Shown here: in pieces, positions 36,963 to 46,991 of the stretch
How positions within the stretch are numbered: the first letter of the stretch is position 1
Layout: each line of letters starts with the position of its first letter
DNA from: Silvimonas amylolytica
GTDB lineage: Bacteria > Pseudomonadota > Gammaproteobacteria > Burkholderiales > Chitinibacteraceae
Length of the DNA stretch: 64,000 nucleotides
NCBI RefSeq assembly: GCF_014645555.1
Contig: NZ_BMLY01000002.1
Span: forward strand, 124,001 to 188,000
Direction: 5' to 3'
Program-made: the position numbers and the translations under genes
Notes under the pieces: model-generated
What the model was told of the DNA's origin: nothing
Databases searched by the model: none
What the model saw: only the letters and a program-made list of their open reading frames with translations

Positions 36963-38357
36963 ATGCGCAAGCCATCACGAATTTTCCGCACCCTTTACCG
37001 CCGTGCTGTGGTGGTGGTGCGCCGCTCCCGGCGGGCCCTGCCCGATGGCTTTGCCATGCGGCAACTGTTCCTGCGGTTCTACCTGACGGTTGTGCTGTGT
37101 TTCCTGGCATCCGCGCTCATCATTGGCAGCTTGTACAAGCACATGATCGAACGCATCAACCAGCATTACCTGACTGACATTTTCCAGACCACCATCAGCA
37201 TTGTGGAAGACGAACTGGGTGATCTGCCACAGTCAATCTGGCACAGCGAAATCAGCCGCATGCGCGGCAAACTGCCCGTCCCGGTAGAGATCGAGCAACT
37301 GGATGCCTACACGCTCAGCCCCCCAAACCGCAAGGCACTGGCTGATGGCGACATCATCTTGCTGGAAGATGAAGACATCTATCTGCACCGTATTCCGGAT
37401 ACGCAGCTGATTGTGGTACTGGGGCCGGTGCCGTATCTGAACCGGCTGGACAACATCTCCTGGCCAGATATCCTGGGTTTGTTGTTAATGTGCGCGGCGC
37501 TGGGTATTCCCACCTGGCTCTGGATGCGCCCGTTCTACCGGGACTTGCGCACCATGGTTCGCCAGAGTCGCAAAATGGGAAGCGGGGATTTCCAGGTCCG
37601 CGCCGAGTTATCAGAAAACTCGCCACTATCTTCTTTGGGTTCCACCTTCAACCGGATGGCGCACGACGTGCAGGAACTGACTGCCAGCCGCCAGCAAATG
37701 ATTGACGCCATCTCTCACGACTTGCGCACGCCGCTGGCGCGGCTCAGATATCGGCTGGAAGCGCTCAAAGCAGGTGCACCAGCCGACGCCCAGACCAGTG
37801 GGATGGAGCGTGATCTGGAACAGATCGACCAGCTGGTTGAAGAATGGCTCACTTTGCGCAAGCTGGAACGCTCCCAAATGCAGTTGGAAATCCAGCCACT
37901 GGAAATCATGCCGTGGCTGGAGCGACAACTGTCCGAGTTGTCCGTGGGCGGCACAGTCATTCCGCTGGAAAACACAACCGGCCTCAAGGCGCCGCTCATG
38001 AACGCAGACAGCTATTATCTTTCGCGCGTGCTTTCCAATTTGATCAGCAACGCCAAACGTTATGGCGGTGGCAAGATCCAGGTCGTGTTGTCCTGGTCCG
38101 ATGGTGTGGCACGGTTGATGGTCGACGACAACGGCCCGGGGATTCCGGAATCCGAGCGCGAACGGCTGATGCAACCGTTCGAACGACTGGAAAGCAGCCG
38201 CAACCGTAGCACCGGTGGTTATGGCCTTGGGTTGGCCATTGTGGCCATGGTGATGCATGGCCATGGCGGCAATTTGCGGATTGAAACCTCACCGATGGGC
38301 GGCGCACGCGCATTGTTGTACTGGCCGACCACCTTGAAGGATGCCAACAGGCTGTAA
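36963..38357 (+). CDS. Sensor histidine kinase, RstB-like
   Basis: 464 residues from ATG 36963. An internal ATG at 37056 (MRQLFLRFYLTVV) resembles the E. coli RstB N-terminus and may be the true start, giving 433 residues. There are two membrane segments (about 36-58 and 170-190 of the long form) with a periplasmic sensor of about 110 residues between. A HAMP domain precedes AISHDLRTPLARLRYRLEAL (phospho-His), with LSNLISNAKRY, DNGPGIPE and GGYGLGLAIV for ATP binding. It phosphorylates the regulator encoded upstream. Confidence 0.9.
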   Translation: MRKPSRIFRTLYRRAVVVVRRSRRALPDGFAMRQLFLRFYLTVVLCFLASALIIGSLYKHMIERINQHYLTDIFQTTISIVEDELGDLPQSIWHSEISRMRGKLPVPVEIEQLDAYTLSPPNRKALADGDIILLEDEDIYLHRIPDTQLIVVLGPVPYLNRLDNISWPDILGLLLMCAALGIPTWLWMRPFYRDLRTMVRQSRKMGSGDFQVRAELSENSPLSSLGSTFNRMAHDVQELTASRQQMIDAISHDLRTPLARLRYRLEALKAGAPADAQTSGMERDLEQIDQLVEEWLTLRKLERSQMQLEIQPLEIMPWLERQLSELSVGGTVIPLENTTGLKAPLMNADSYYLSRVLSNLISNAKRYGGGKIQVVLSWSDGVARLMVDDNGPGIPESERERLMQPFERLESSRNRSTGGYGLGLAIVAMVMHGHGGNLRIETSPMGGARALLYWPTTLKDANRL

Positions 38358-38605
38358 AACAGCGGGCCAGCCATCACTCATGGCAGACGGCCCGCTAACC
38401 CTTTAATTCCAAGGGCTTACAGTGCATCAGCATGCCCTGATGCGGTGCGGTAAATAACAAAAAGAGCGGTTAACGCACCACCGAAGTACATTCAGTTACA
38501 ACACGCAACCATCCCCGCACTGACCCGCCTCAGGCAATTCCTAATAATCCACTCCAACACGACAAGAACGTGTCCCGCATCTCTTAAAAACGTTGGAGAA
38601 TTACC

Positions 38606-39430
38606 ATGAACAAGTTGGTCGCTACGCTCGTTGCAGCGATGTTCGCCGGCGCCGCCGCTTTCGGCGTTGCTGCTGACGCCCCGGCTTCCACCGTGAAGTC
38701 GGTGAAGGTTGAGAAGCACGCTCACAAGAAGGCTTCTGCCGCTTCCGCAGCGCAGAAGGCTCAAGCGAAGAAGCACAAGGCTTCCGCTGCTTCCACCGCA
38801 CAAAAAGCTCAAGCCAAGAAGCACAAGGCATCCGCCGCTTCCGCAGCTCAAAAGGCCCAAGCCAAGAAGCACAAGGCATCCGCCGCTTCCGCCGCTCAAA
38901 AGGCCCAAGCCAAGAAAGTGAAGGCTTCCGCTGCTTCCGCTGCTCAGAAGGCTCAAGCCAAGAAGGCTAAGGCTTCCGCTGCTTCCGCTGCACAAAAGGC
39001 TCAAGCCAAGAAGCACAAGGCATCCGCCGCTTCCGCAGCTCAAAAGGCCCAAGCCAAGAAAGTGAAGGCTTCCGCTGCTTCCGCTGCACAGAAGGCTCAA
39101 GCCAAGAAGGCTAAGGCTTCTGCTGCTTCCGCTGCTCAAAAGGCTCAAGCCAAGAAGCACAAGGCTTCCGCTGCTTCTGCTGCTCAGAAGGCTCAAACCA
39201 AGAAGGCTAAGGCTTCTGCTGCTTCCGCTGCTCAAAAGGCTCAAGCCAAGAAGCACAAGGCTTCCGCTGCTTCTGCTGCTCAGAAGGCTCAAGCCAAGAA
39301 GGCTAAGGCTTCTGCTGCTTCCGCTGCTCAAAAGGCTCAAGCCAAGAAGCACAAGGCATCCGCTGCCTCTGCTGCTCAAAAGGCTCAGTCCAAGAAGCAC
39401 AAGAAGGCATCCGCTGCTTCCGCTGCCTAA
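38606..39430 (+). CDS. Exported Lys/Ala-rich repeat protein
   Basis: 274 residues. A signal-peptide-like start (MNKLVATLVAAMFAGAAA, FGVAADA) and a short linker are followed by 14 near-perfect 16-residue repeats of the form KASAASAAQKAQAKKx. The last position varies between H, V and A, and a partial copy ends the protein. The composition resembles histone-H1-like tails and is very basic. Export would place it in the periplasm or on the surface, where it could bind lipopolysaccharide, peptidoglycan or DNA; that is inference. ATTACC before the ATG includes a GGAGAAT ribosome site. Confidence 0.82.
   Translation: MNKLVATLVAAMFAGAAAFGVAADAPASTVKSVKVEKHAHKKASAASAAQKAQAKKHKASAASTAQKAQAKKHKASAASAAQKAQAKKHKASAASAAQKAQAKKVKASAASAAQKAQAKKAKASAASAAQKAQAKKHKASAASAAQKAQAKKVKASAASAAQKAQAKKAKASAASAAQKAQAKKHKASAASAAQKAQTKKAKASAASAAQKAQAKKHKASAASAAQKAQAKKAKASAASAAQKAQAKKHKASAASAAQKAQSKKHKKASAASAA
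38729..39427. repeat. 48-bp tandem repeat array, 14.5 copies
   Basis: In-frame repeats of 48 bases encoding the 16-residue unit of the Lys/Ala protein. Neighbouring copies differ mainly at synonymous sites and at the variable 16th codon. Order of that residue along the array: H,H,H,V,A,H,V,A,H,A,H,A,H,H. The H/V/A block recurs, which points to past duplications of more than one unit. Copy number is likely to vary between strains. Confidence 0.95.
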
Positions 39431-39452
39431 TCAACAGCAAAGCACTGCCAAC

Positions 39453-39480
39453 AAAAACGGGGACTTCGGTCCCCGTTTTT
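39453..39480 (+). terminator. Terminator of the repeat-protein gene
   Basis: AAAAACGGGGAC-TTCG-GTCCCCGTTTTT; a perfect stem with a UUCG tetraloop. Confidence 0.93.
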
Positions 39481-39568
39481 GTTTTATCGTGTCAATCTTG
39501 CAGGCAAACGGGAACCAACCTCCCGACGGCTGCGTCCACGTCTCTTCCCGACTTTGCTGATACCGCAC

Positions 39569-40360
39569 ATGAAACGGTTTTTCTCCGCGCTGGCATTGCT
39601 GCTGGCCTGTTTGCAAGTAGCTCACGCTGAACCCAGCGAAGCCGCACAACACAAGATCATGTTCTTCGGTCATGACGATCGCGTCATGATTCATACGCCA
39701 TTTGCACCCACTTTCTCGGCGATTGGCGTGATGCGTACGCAACATCAGTATGACTGCACGGCCACGCTCATCAGCCCCGATACCGCAGTCACCGCAGCCC
39801 ATTGCTTCTGGATGGCAGGCAAAAGCATGGACCAGGGTGAGTGGTTCATGACGGCCTACGACAACGGCCAATACACCGCCAAATATCGCGTACTGAGCCA
39901 GATCTTCAATCCGCAATTCAAAGCCGGGCTGGATCGCCGCAAAGACGGTGTGTACATCACCAAAAAAGCGCGTCAGTACGACATCGCTATCATCCGCGTG
40001 AAGCTGGTCGAAGGCGATGCGCCCAAGCCCATGAATATGTTTACCGGTAACCGCAGCCAGTTGCAGCAGATTCTGGCCAAAGCACGCAACGTGGTTAGTC
40101 AGGCCGGTTATCCGGAAGACCAGGATGACATCATGGCCGCCCATTTACGCTGCAAAATCACTGCGCTGAGCGCCGACAATACTGTTTTCCACCGCTGCGA
40201 CACGCTGGAAGGCGACTCTGGCTCTCCGCTTTGGGTCGACACCCCACAAGGTCCGTTGCTGATTGCCGTACAAAGCTCAGCTCCGCCTTATGAGGCACGT
40301 GACGACGTCGACAATATTGGCGTAACCACATTGCAGCTGCCGGAGTTGCCCGCGCGTTAA
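39569..40360 (+). CDS. Secreted trypsin-like (V8/S1B type) serine protease
   Basis: 263 residues from the ATG giving MKRFFSALALLLACLQVAHA, a clean signal peptide. The triad is visible: His in VTAAHCFW, Asp in YDIAIIRV and Ser in LEGDSGSPLW. Cys pairs near each (YDCTATL...AAHC) suggest disulfides, fitting a periplasmic or secreted enzyme. There is no PDZ domain, so it is not DegP-like. It follows the Lys/Ala-rich gene in the same orientation but with its own region after a strong terminator. Confidence 0.88.
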   Translation: MKRFFSALALLLACLQVAHAEPSEAAQHKIMFFGHDDRVMIHTPFAPTFSAIGVMRTQHQYDCTATLISPDTAVTAAHCFWMAGKSMDQGEWFMTAYDNGQYTAKYRVLSQIFNPQFKAGLDRRKDGVYITKKARQYDIAIIRVKLVEGDAPKPMNMFTGNRSQLQQILAKARNVVSQAGYPEDQDDIMAAHLRCKITALSADNTVFHRCDTLEGDSGSPLWVDTPQGPLLIAVQSSAPPYEARDDVDNIGVTTLQLPELPAR

Positions 40361-40432
40361 GACGCCGGAACACGACAGCCGCATGCCAATTCGCTACAAT
40401 GACATGCTATTTCTTTGATTTTCAGGCAGAAG

Positions 40433-41689
40433 ATGGACATTCAGGCATATATGCAGGAAGTGGGTCGCAAGGCACGCCTCGCCAGTCGGGCGATGGCCAA
40501 AGCCGAGACTCGCGCCAAAGATGCCGCATTACTGGCCATTGCCGCAGGGATCGAACTCAACGCGAAAGACCTGCTGGCCGCCAATGCGCGCGATATGGAA
40601 CAAGCCCGTGCCGACGGCCTTGAACCAGCGCTGCTGGATCGTCTGCAACTGACTGAGAAAACCATTGCCAGCATGGCCGAAGGCCTGCGTCAGATCGCTT
40701 CATTGCGTGATCCGATTGGCGAGATGGGCGATTTCAAGTTCCGCCCCAGCGGCATTCAGGTTGGCAAAATGCGTGTGCCCCTGGGCGTCGTTGGCATTAT
40801 TTATGAAGCCCGTCCCAACGTGACGGCCGATGCCGCGGGCCTGTGCATCAAGTCTGGCAATGCCACCATTTTGCGTGGCGGCCGCGAGGCATTCCACTGC
40901 AACCAGGCGATTGCCCAACTGGTGAAAGCCGGTCTGGCCGAAGCCGGTTTGCCCGAAGCCGCTGTACAGATTATCGAAACCCCCGACCGCGCCGCCGTGG
41001 GCGAACTCATCACCATGACCGAGTTTGTCGACGTCATTGTGCCGCGCGGTGGCAAGGGTCTGATCGAGCGTATTTCCAAAGATGCGCGTGTGCCGGTCAT
41101 CAAGCATCTGGATGGCATCTGTCACGTCTATATCGATGATGAAGCCGATACCGACAAAGCAATCCGCATTGCCGATAACGCCAAAACGCATCGTTACGCG
41201 CCCTGCAACACCATGGAAACGCTGCTGGTGCACGCCAATGCCGCCCAACGTACGCTGTTGCCGCTGGCCGACATTTATCGCAGCAAAGGTGTCGAGTTAC
41301 GCGGCTGTGCGGCCACGCGCGACCTCCTGCCTGATGCCATACCGGCGACCGAAGAAGACTGGCGTACCGAATACCTGGCCCCGATCCTCTCGATCCGTAT
41401 CGTTGCGGATCTGGACATGGCCATCGATCACATCAACACATGGGGCTCGCACCATACCGATGCCATCGTGACCGAGAACTACACCAAAGCGCGCCGCTTT
41501 TTGCGCGAAGTAGATTCAAGTTCAGTCATGGTCAACGCCTCGACCCGCTTTGCGGATGGTTTCGAGTATGGGCTGGGCGCCGAAATCGGTATTTCCACCG
41601 ACAAGATCCACGCGCGTGGTCCGGTTGGCCTGGAAGGTCTGACCAGTGAAAAGTGGATTGTGCTCGGCAACGGGGAAGTCCGGGCTTGA
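40433..41689 (+). CDS. proA: Gamma-glutamyl phosphate reductase
   Basis: 418 residues from ATG 40433, matching E. coli ProA in length. Aldehyde-dehydrogenase fold with [31 protein letters not shown] and the catalytic Cys in [11 protein letters not shown]. It reduces glutamyl-5-phosphate with NADPH in proline synthesis. proB is not adjacent. Its stop is shared with the nadD start (TTGA). Confidence 0.95.
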   Translation: MDIQAYMQEVGRKARLASRAMAKAETRAKDAALLAIAAGIELNAKDLLAANARDMEQARADGLEPALLDRLQLTEKTIASMAEGLRQIASLRDPIGEMGDFKFRPSGIQVGKMRVPLGVVGIIYEARPNVTADAAGLCIKSGNATILRGGREAFHCNQAIAQLVKAGLAEAGLPEAAVQIIETPDRAAVGELITMTEFVDVIVPRGGKGLIERISKDARVPVIKHLDGICHVYIDDEADTDKAIRIADNAKTHRYAPCNTMETLLVHANAAQRTLLPLADIYRSKGVELRGCAATRDLLPDAIPATEEDWRTEYLAPILSIRIVADLDMAIDHINTWGSHHTDAIVTENYTKARRFLREVDSSSVMVNASTRFADGFEYGLGAEIGISTDKIHARGPVGLEGLTSEKWIVLGNGEVRA

Positions 41690-42339
41690 GCAATGCAGAT
41701 CTAGCTGTGCCGTCGCAAACGCTCGGCGTTTTCGGCGGCACCTTTGATCCAGTCCACAACGGGCACCTGATTCTGGCCCGGGCGCTGCGCGATACGTTTG
41801 CGCTGCCTGAAGTCCGGCTGATTCCCACCGGTCTGCCACCGCACCGAGCCGTGCCACCGGTATCACCGCAGCAGCGGTTTGACTGGGTACGCGCGGCCAT
41901 TGCAGGCGAGCCCGGCCTGACAGCCGACGACCGGGAGGTGCGCCGCGACGGCTACTGTTATACGGTAGATACATTGGCCGAGTTACAGCAGGAACAGCCT
42001 GATGCGTTGCTGGTGTGGCTGGTGGGTGGCGATTCGTTCCATCACCTGGCCACCTGGCAGCGCTGGCGCGATTTGCTGGAGTGCGGTCACATGGTGATCG
42101 CGGCGCGACCCGGCTACGATTGGACTACACTTTCTGAAGAACTCGCGCGGGAACTCAACCACCGCGCAGTCCCGGCGCAGCCTGCTGCGCTGGGCAAGGG
42201 CAGGATCAGCATCCTGCCCACTCCGCTCATGCCGTTCTCGTCAACTGAACTGCGCGACAAACTCGCGCACGGGGAAGACGTTAGCGGCCTGACTCCGGTC
42301 GCACAAGCCATTGGGCGATCCGGGCTTTACCTAACTTGA
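41686..42339 (+). CDS. nadD: Nicotinate-nucleotide adenylyltransferase
   Basis: 217 residues from a TTG start at 41686, chosen because GGGGAAG lies 7 bases upstream and the codon overlaps the proA stop; an ATG at 41653 lies inside proA. The nucleotidyl-transferase motifs are [15 protein letters not shown] and SSTELRDKL (ISSTxxR type, here PFSSTELR). It makes nicotinate adenine dinucleotide from NaMN and ATP. Followed by rsfS after 76 bases, a standard pairing. Confidence 0.92.
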   Translation: MSNADLAVPSQTLGVFGGTFDPVHNGHLILARALRDTFALPEVRLIPTGLPPHRAVPPVSPQQRFDWVRAAIAGEPGLTADDREVRRDGYCYTVDTLAELQQEQPDALLVWLVGGDSFHHLATWQRWRDLLECGHMVIAARPGYDWTTLSEELARELNHRAVPAQPAALGKGRISILPTPLMPFSSTELRDKLAHGEDVSGLTPVAQAIGRSGLYLT

Positions 42340-42415
42340 AGCGGCTCGTGCCGCCGCACGCGATGCTGGAAATGCCAGCTCCAACGCACCGTCGGCCACC
42401 GCAGGATATGGATGC

Positions 42416-42787
42416 ATGAACGAACACATACAGCAGATGCGCGATGTCGCCGTAGCGGCACTGGAAGACATCAAGGGCAAGGAAATTCTGGTTCTTGATA
42501 CCACGCAGCTCACCGATCTTTTTGATTGCATGATCGTCGCTACCGGCGAATCCAACCGCCAGGTTCGCGCTCTGGCTAACAACGTCAGTGTTGAACTCAA
42601 GGCCAAAGGTTTTGAGATTGTCAGCACCGAAGGCGAAGACTCCGGCGAATGGGTGTTGGTCGACGCCGGCTCGCTGGTCGTGCATGTGATGCTGCCGGCC
42701 GTGCGTGACTATTACGATCTCGAACAACTGTGGGGCGGCCAGAAGCCGACCTTCAACCCGCTGGGCAAAAGCTGGTCCGCGGTGTGA
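42416..42787 (+). CDS. rsfS: Ribosomal silencing factor RsfS
   Basis: 123 residues with family motifs: EDIKGKEILVLDTTQLTDLFD, IVATGESNRQVRALA, GEWVLVDAGSLVVHVM and RDYYDLEQLWG. It binds ribosomal protein L14 and blocks subunit joining when nutrients are scarce. rlmH, its usual next gene, is 18 kb upstream on the other strand. Confidence 0.95.
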   Translation: MNEHIQQMRDVAVAALEDIKGKEILVLDTTQLTDLFDCMIVATGESNRQVRALANNVSVELKAKGFEIVSTEGEDSGEWVLVDAGSLVVHVMLPAVRDYYDLEQLWGGQKPTFNPLGKSWSAV

Positions 42788-42799
42788 GATGAGCAAAAC

Positions 42800-42825
42800 A
42801 AAAGACCGGCCTGTGCCGGTCTTTT
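42800..42825. terminator. Terminator between rsfS and the chemoreceptor gene
   Basis: AAAAGACCGGC-CTGT-GCCGGTCTTTT; perfect stem between convergent genes. Confidence 0.88.
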
Positions 42826-42877
42826 GACTTTCGGGGGCGCCGTTCTGGCAGCCCCTTGTTCTGTTGCAGCCTTTAAA

Positions 42878-44809
42878 TCAAAGCCTGAAGCGCGATAACG
42901 TGCTGTTAAGATTGCTGGCCACCTGGTGCATTTCTTGCGCCTCAGCGGCCGCATCGCGAGAGGCCGACTCGTTCTGCACGATCATCTGCGTCACACGCTC
43001 CACATTGGCCGCAATATCGTTGCTGGCCTGGCTTTGCTCGCGCAGGGCCACGGTGATTTCCTGACTCACCCGCAGGACTTCACCTGATGCTTCTTCAATG
43101 CGGCGAATCGCATCACCCGCCTGATTTGCCAGCTCTACACCCTGGGCCACACGCGTTTGCGTCGCCCCGATATTCCGCGTGGTCTCTGCCGCACTTTCCT
43201 GCACGGCAGAAATGGTCTGGCTGATTTCAGTCGTCGATTGGGCGGTACGTTCTGCCAACTTGCGTACTTCATCAGCCACGACAGCAAAACCGCGTCCTTG
43301 CTCACCCGCGCGCGCGGCTTCAATGGCCGCATTCAGTGCCAGCAGGTTGGTCTGGTCCGCCACTTCACGAATCACCTGCACCACACTGGCGATTGCCACG
43401 GTTTTCTCCACGGTCGCCGCGATCACGCGCGCGGTTTCATCGACCTGTTCCGCAATCCCCTGGATTTCCGTGACGGTACGGGCAATCACTTGCTCGCCCT
43501 GACGGCTCAGGTTGGCGCTTTCGGCCGTGTGATCCAGCGAAGTCTGCGCGCTGGATGAAATATGGCTCACGCTGACGGTCAATTCTTCCAGCGCAGCGGC
43601 CATGGTCGTTGTGGCATCAGACTGGCGGGCAGAGCCTTCGGCAATCTGCTTTGAAGTGACGTTAAAACGCCCGGCGATTTCATTCACGCCGCGCGCTTCC
43701 GCCTGGATTTCCTCGATCATGGCTCGCAGGGCATCACGCATACGGCCGATCGCCACCATCATGCTGTCCCGGGAGGCACCACCCAGATGCAGCGGAAACG
43801 CCAGATCCCCATCGGCAATGGCTTGTGCCGCGCGTACAGCGTCCGCGGGCTCGCCCCCCAGTGGCTTGAGCACCAGATGTCGCAACAGCGCCAGCAGCAC
43901 AATCAGCAGCAATACGGCCACCACCACCGCACTGATACCGATCACCAGCGCGCGCTGACGGGCAATCTGGTTGACTTCAGATTCCGGCCACATGGCGACC
44001 GCTTTGAACTTCCAGTCTTCAAAGGGTTGCTCAACATGCGCCCAACCCGCAGGCGCATTGTCGATCAGGCTTTGTGCAGTACTGTCATCCACACTACCGG
44101 AATGAAAGCGTACCTTGCCCTTGTCATCCACAACCGCGACAAAACCACTTTGCAGCAGATGAATACGGCCCACCGTGGCCTGCAGCGGCGAGAGGTCCAC
44201 TTTGTAGCCGACGTACCAGATGCCGATCACATTGTTGGCAGCATCGCGGATGGGTTCATAACCGGTGATATAGGGGTTGCCCAGAATATCCACCTGACCG
44301 TAGAACGGCTGCCCCTGGCGAATGGCCGCAATGGCGCGGCCCTTGGGATCAAGCACTGTGCCAATGGCACGGTTGCCCTCTTTCTTGACGTTGGTAGAGA
44401 CACGTACAAAGTCATCACCCGCGCGCGAGAACAAGGTGGCGGTCCCACCCATGATGTCGAGCACGCCATCGACCAGTTCGAAGTGATTGGCTTGTGACGC
44501 GCTGCCCAGCAGCAAGTCGGGCGGGTTTTTGTCTTTGACCGCCACAGCTGCACCGCTGGCCGGCTGGCCCAGCGCCAGACCGCGCGCCTTCAAGAGTTTC
44601 ATGGCGGCATCAACCCGCGCTTTCATCTGGTCGTTGGTCAGCTTGAGCTGATCTACCGAGTTATCCAGCGCTTGTTGAGCCAGTTGATCTGTCTCGTCGT
44701 GGACGCGATTGCTCTCGTTGAGGGCAAACAACATGGCTCCGCCAAGAATGACGGGCAGCAGGATGACGGCGATCGCCGCCGCAACGCGCCCCTGCAAGGT
44801 GTGCAGCAT
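42878..44809 (-). CDS. Methyl-accepting chemotaxis protein with Cache-type sensor
   Basis: 643 residues: a membrane helix at about 10-30, a periplasmic Cache_3/Cache_2-like sensor ([31 protein letters not shown]), a second helix near 300-320, a HAMP domain, then a cytoplasmic signalling domain. The hairpin tip is [44 protein letters not shown]. The C-terminus (LSRFRL) lacks the NWETF-type CheR docking peptide. It senses small molecules for motility, ligand unknown. Monocistronic. Confidence 0.92.
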   Translation of the reverse strand: MLHTLQGRVAAAIAVILLPVILGGAMLFALNESNRVHDETDQLAQQALDNSVDQLKLTNDQMKARVDAAMKLLKARGLALGQPASGAAVAVKDKNPPDLLLGSASQANHFELVDGVLDIMGGTATLFSRAGDDFVRVSTNVKKEGNRAIGTVLDPKGRAIAAIRQGQPFYGQVDILGNPYITGYEPIRDAANNVIGIWYVGYKVDLSPLQATVGRIHLLQSGFVAVVDDKGKVRFHSGSVDDSTAQSLIDNAPAGWAHVEQPFEDWKFKAVAMWPESEVNQIARQRALVIGISAVVVAVLLLIVLLALLRHLVLKPLGGEPADAVRAAQAIADGDLAFPLHLGGASRDSMMVAIGRMRDALRAMIEEIQAEARGVNEIAGRFNVTSKQIAEGSARQSDATTTMAAALEELTVSVSHISSSAQTSLDHTAESANLSRQGEQVIARTVTEIQGIAEQVDETARVIAATVEKTVAIASVVQVIREVADQTNLLALNAAIEAARAGEQGRGFAVVADEVRKLAERTAQSTTEISQTISAVQESAAETTRNIGATQTRVAQGVELANQAGDAIRRIEEASGEVLRVSQEITVALREQSQASNDIAANVERVTQMIVQNESASRDAAAEAQEMHQVASNLNSTLSRFRL

Positions 44810-44872
44810 GACAATTTTCCTTGTTATATCAGCATATTCTGTTCGGGCCGAATTATGCCAAATGAATGCTGA

Positions 44873-45814
44873 TTACGTGTCAGCACCATTCATCACTCCG
44901 ACCAACGGTGAACTTGGACCGGGGTTGCCCTGAAGCACTTCAACCACCCAGTCGACAAACACGCGCACCCTTGCTGAAAGCCTCCGGTTTTGAGCATAGA
45001 CCACAGAAACCGGTAGCGGCGCGGCGCGGTATTGCGGTAACACCTCTTGCAACTGGCCACTGGCCAGCAGTGCTTCCGCGCCATTACGTGGCACCTGCAC
45101 GAGGCCCAGCCCGGCAAGGCAGCAAGCCATATACGCCTCTGAACTGGTCACGGAGATCTGGCTTTTCATGCGGATCAGCCGGGTTTCATCTTTGTGGGTG
45201 TACTCCCAGTCCAGATCACGTCCCAACCGGCTGGAATGAAAGTTCACCGCCAGATGATGTTCCAGATCCCCCAGCGTCTGCGGCACGCCGTACCGCGCCA
45301 GGTAATCCGGCGAGGCGCAGTTGATTTGTTCCATGGCGCCCACCCGCCGCGCCATCAGTGTTGAATCAGGCAACGCACCCACCCGCACGGCGCAATCCAC
45401 GCCCTCACCCACCAGGTCAACAAAGCGGTCATTCGCACCAAAGCGCAGTTGAATGTCTGGATAACGCGCAAAAAACGCGGGTAACCGTGGAATGATCTCC
45501 AGCCGGGCCATCCGTTCGGGCAAGTCGACTTGCACGACGCCACTCGGGCTGCGCGCGGCCCCGGTAAACAGGTTATCGGTTTCTTCCAGTTCGGCCACAA
45601 GGCGGGTACAGCGCTCCTGGTACAGCAGCCCCTCCTGGGTCAGGCTGACCCGCCGTGTGGTGCGCTGGAATAACTGCGCACCGAGACGTTTTTCCAGTTG
45701 CTGGATGGCGTTACTGACCGTCGCGCGCGGCAGGTGCAGTACGTCTGCGGCCTTGCTGAAACTGCTGAACTCGGCCACTTTGAGAAAGACTTGCATGGCT
45801 TCGATGCGATCCAT
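44873..45814 (-). CDS. LysR-family transcriptional regulator
   Basis: 313 residues; N-terminal winged helix (MDRIEAMQVFLKVAEFSSFSKAADVLHLPRATVSNAIQQLEKRLG) and a periplasmic-binding-protein-like effector domain. Divergent from the aldo/keto reductase gene with 154 bases between, the classic layout for a LysR regulator and its target. Confidence 0.9.
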   Translation of the reverse strand: MDRIEAMQVFLKVAEFSSFSKAADVLHLPRATVSNAIQQLEKRLGAQLFQRTTRRVSLTQEGLLYQERCTRLVAELEETDNLFTGAARSPSGVVQVDLPERMARLEIIPRLPAFFARYPDIQLRFGANDRFVDLVGEGVDCAVRVGALPDSTLMARRVGAMEQINCASPDYLARYGVPQTLGDLEHHLAVNFHSSRLGRDLDWEYTHKDETRLIRMKSQISVTSSEAYMACCLAGLGLVQVPRNGAEALLASGQLQEVLPQYRAAPLPVSVVYAQNRRLSARVRVFVDWVVEVLQGNPGPSSPLVGVMNGADT

Positions 45815-45856
45815 TTCCGGCTCCGGGTATCACGATTTGATTGTTAGTCTGCTTCG

Positions 45857-45862
45857 TATAAT
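45857..45862 (+). promoter_or_regulatory. -10 element of the aldo/keto reductase promoter
   Basis: A perfect TATAAT in the LysR/aldo-keto gap with no good -35 at 17 bases, as expected for an activator-dependent promoter. Confidence 0.45.
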
Positions 45863-45968
45863 AAATCCATATGGGCCAGCTTTATCCGGGGCATACGGTC
45901 AATCACAATGCTGTGCATCCACCAGCCATACCAGGCATGGCCATTCATCTCACTACTGGAGTCTGAAG

Positions 45969-46976
45969 ATGCAACAGCGACAACTTGGAAAAACCGGCCC
46001 CGCCACGTCTGCCCTGGGTCTGGGCTGCATGGGCATGTCGGGAATGTATGGCCCGGCAGATGAAGAGGAAGGTATCGCCACCATTCATGCGGCAATGGAT
46101 GCCGGCATGGTGCTGCTTGATACCGGCGACTTTTACGGCATGGGCCATAACGAGATGCTGATCGGCCGAGCGCTCAAGGGAAAAAACCGGGATCAAGTGC
46201 AGATCAGCGTGAAATTCGGTGCGCTGCGTGATCCAGCAAATGGCTGGAGCGGCTACGACGCCCGACCCGCCGCCGTCCGCAACTTTGTGGCATACACCCT
46301 CAAGCGACTTGGCGTGGATTACATCGACATCTATCGTCCGGCCCGACTGGACCCGAACGTACCGATCGAAGACACGGTCGGCGCCATCAGCCGGCTGATC
46401 GAAGAAGGGTATGTGCGCCACGTCGGTTTGTCTGAGGTCGGTGCCGATACCATTCGCCGGGCTGCCGCCATTGCCCCCATCAGTGACTTGCAGATTGAGT
46501 ACTCGCTGATCTCGCGCTCGCTGGAAGCCGACATTTTGCCCACTTGCCGCGAACTGGGCATCGGCATCACGGCATATGGTGTGCTGTCTCGTGGTTTGAT
46601 CAGCGGTCACTGGACGCAAGAACGCGCATTGGGCAAAGGGGATTTTCGCAGCACAGCGCCGCGCTTCAGTGGAGACAACCTCACCCACAATCTGGCCCTG
46701 GTCGACACGCTGCGCAGCATCGCCGACACTCAGGGCGTAACGGTGGCACAACTGGCCATTGCCTGGGTGATGTCACGCGGCGACGACGTTGTGCCGCTGA
46801 TCGGCGCTCGTTCCCGTACCCGGCTGACGGAGGCGCTGGGCGCGCTGAATGTCACGTTGAGTGCGGCTGATCTGGCCCGGATCGAGCAAGCCATTCCACC
46901 CGATGCTGCGGCAGGCGAACGCTATCAGCCAGCACAAATGGCGCACATGGACAGCGAAAAACGCGGACATGCTTGA
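45969..46976 (+). CDS. Aldo/keto reductase
   Basis: 335 residues from ATG 45969 (GGAG 7 bases upstream); the frame runs further back without a better start. (alpha/beta)8 barrel with LGLGCMGMSGMYGPAD, the LDTGDFYG motif holding Asp and Tyr of the catalytic set, and KFG for the Lys. NADPH binding is at GARSRTRL. It is of the YakC/AKR13 type; the carbonyl substrate is unknown. Probably controlled by the divergent LysR protein. Confidence 0.88.
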   Translation: MQQRQLGKTGPATSALGLGCMGMSGMYGPADEEEGIATIHAAMDAGMVLLDTGDFYGMGHNEMLIGRALKGKNRDQVQISVKFGALRDPANGWSGYDARPAAVRNFVAYTLKRLGVDYIDIYRPARLDPNVPIEDTVGAISRLIEEGYVRHVGLSEVGADTIRRAAAIAPISDLQIEYSLISRSLEADILPTCRELGIGITAYGVLSRGLISGHWTQERALGKGDFRSTAPRFSGDNLTHNLALVDTLRSIADTQGVTVAQLAIAWVMSRGDDVVPLIGARSRTRLTEALGALNVTLSAADLARIEQAIPPDAAAGERYQPAQMAHMDSEKRGHA

Positions 46977-46991
46977 TCAACAGGCGCCCGG

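Noticed and set aside
38492-39400. A Leu/Ser-repeat reading on the minus strand of the 48-bp array
   Set aside because: It is the reverse reading of the Lys/Ala repeats. The plus-strand gene has a signal peptide, RBS and terminator; the minus one has none.
38729-39427. CRISPR array
   Set aside because: The 48-bp units are contiguous and in frame, with no unique spacers.
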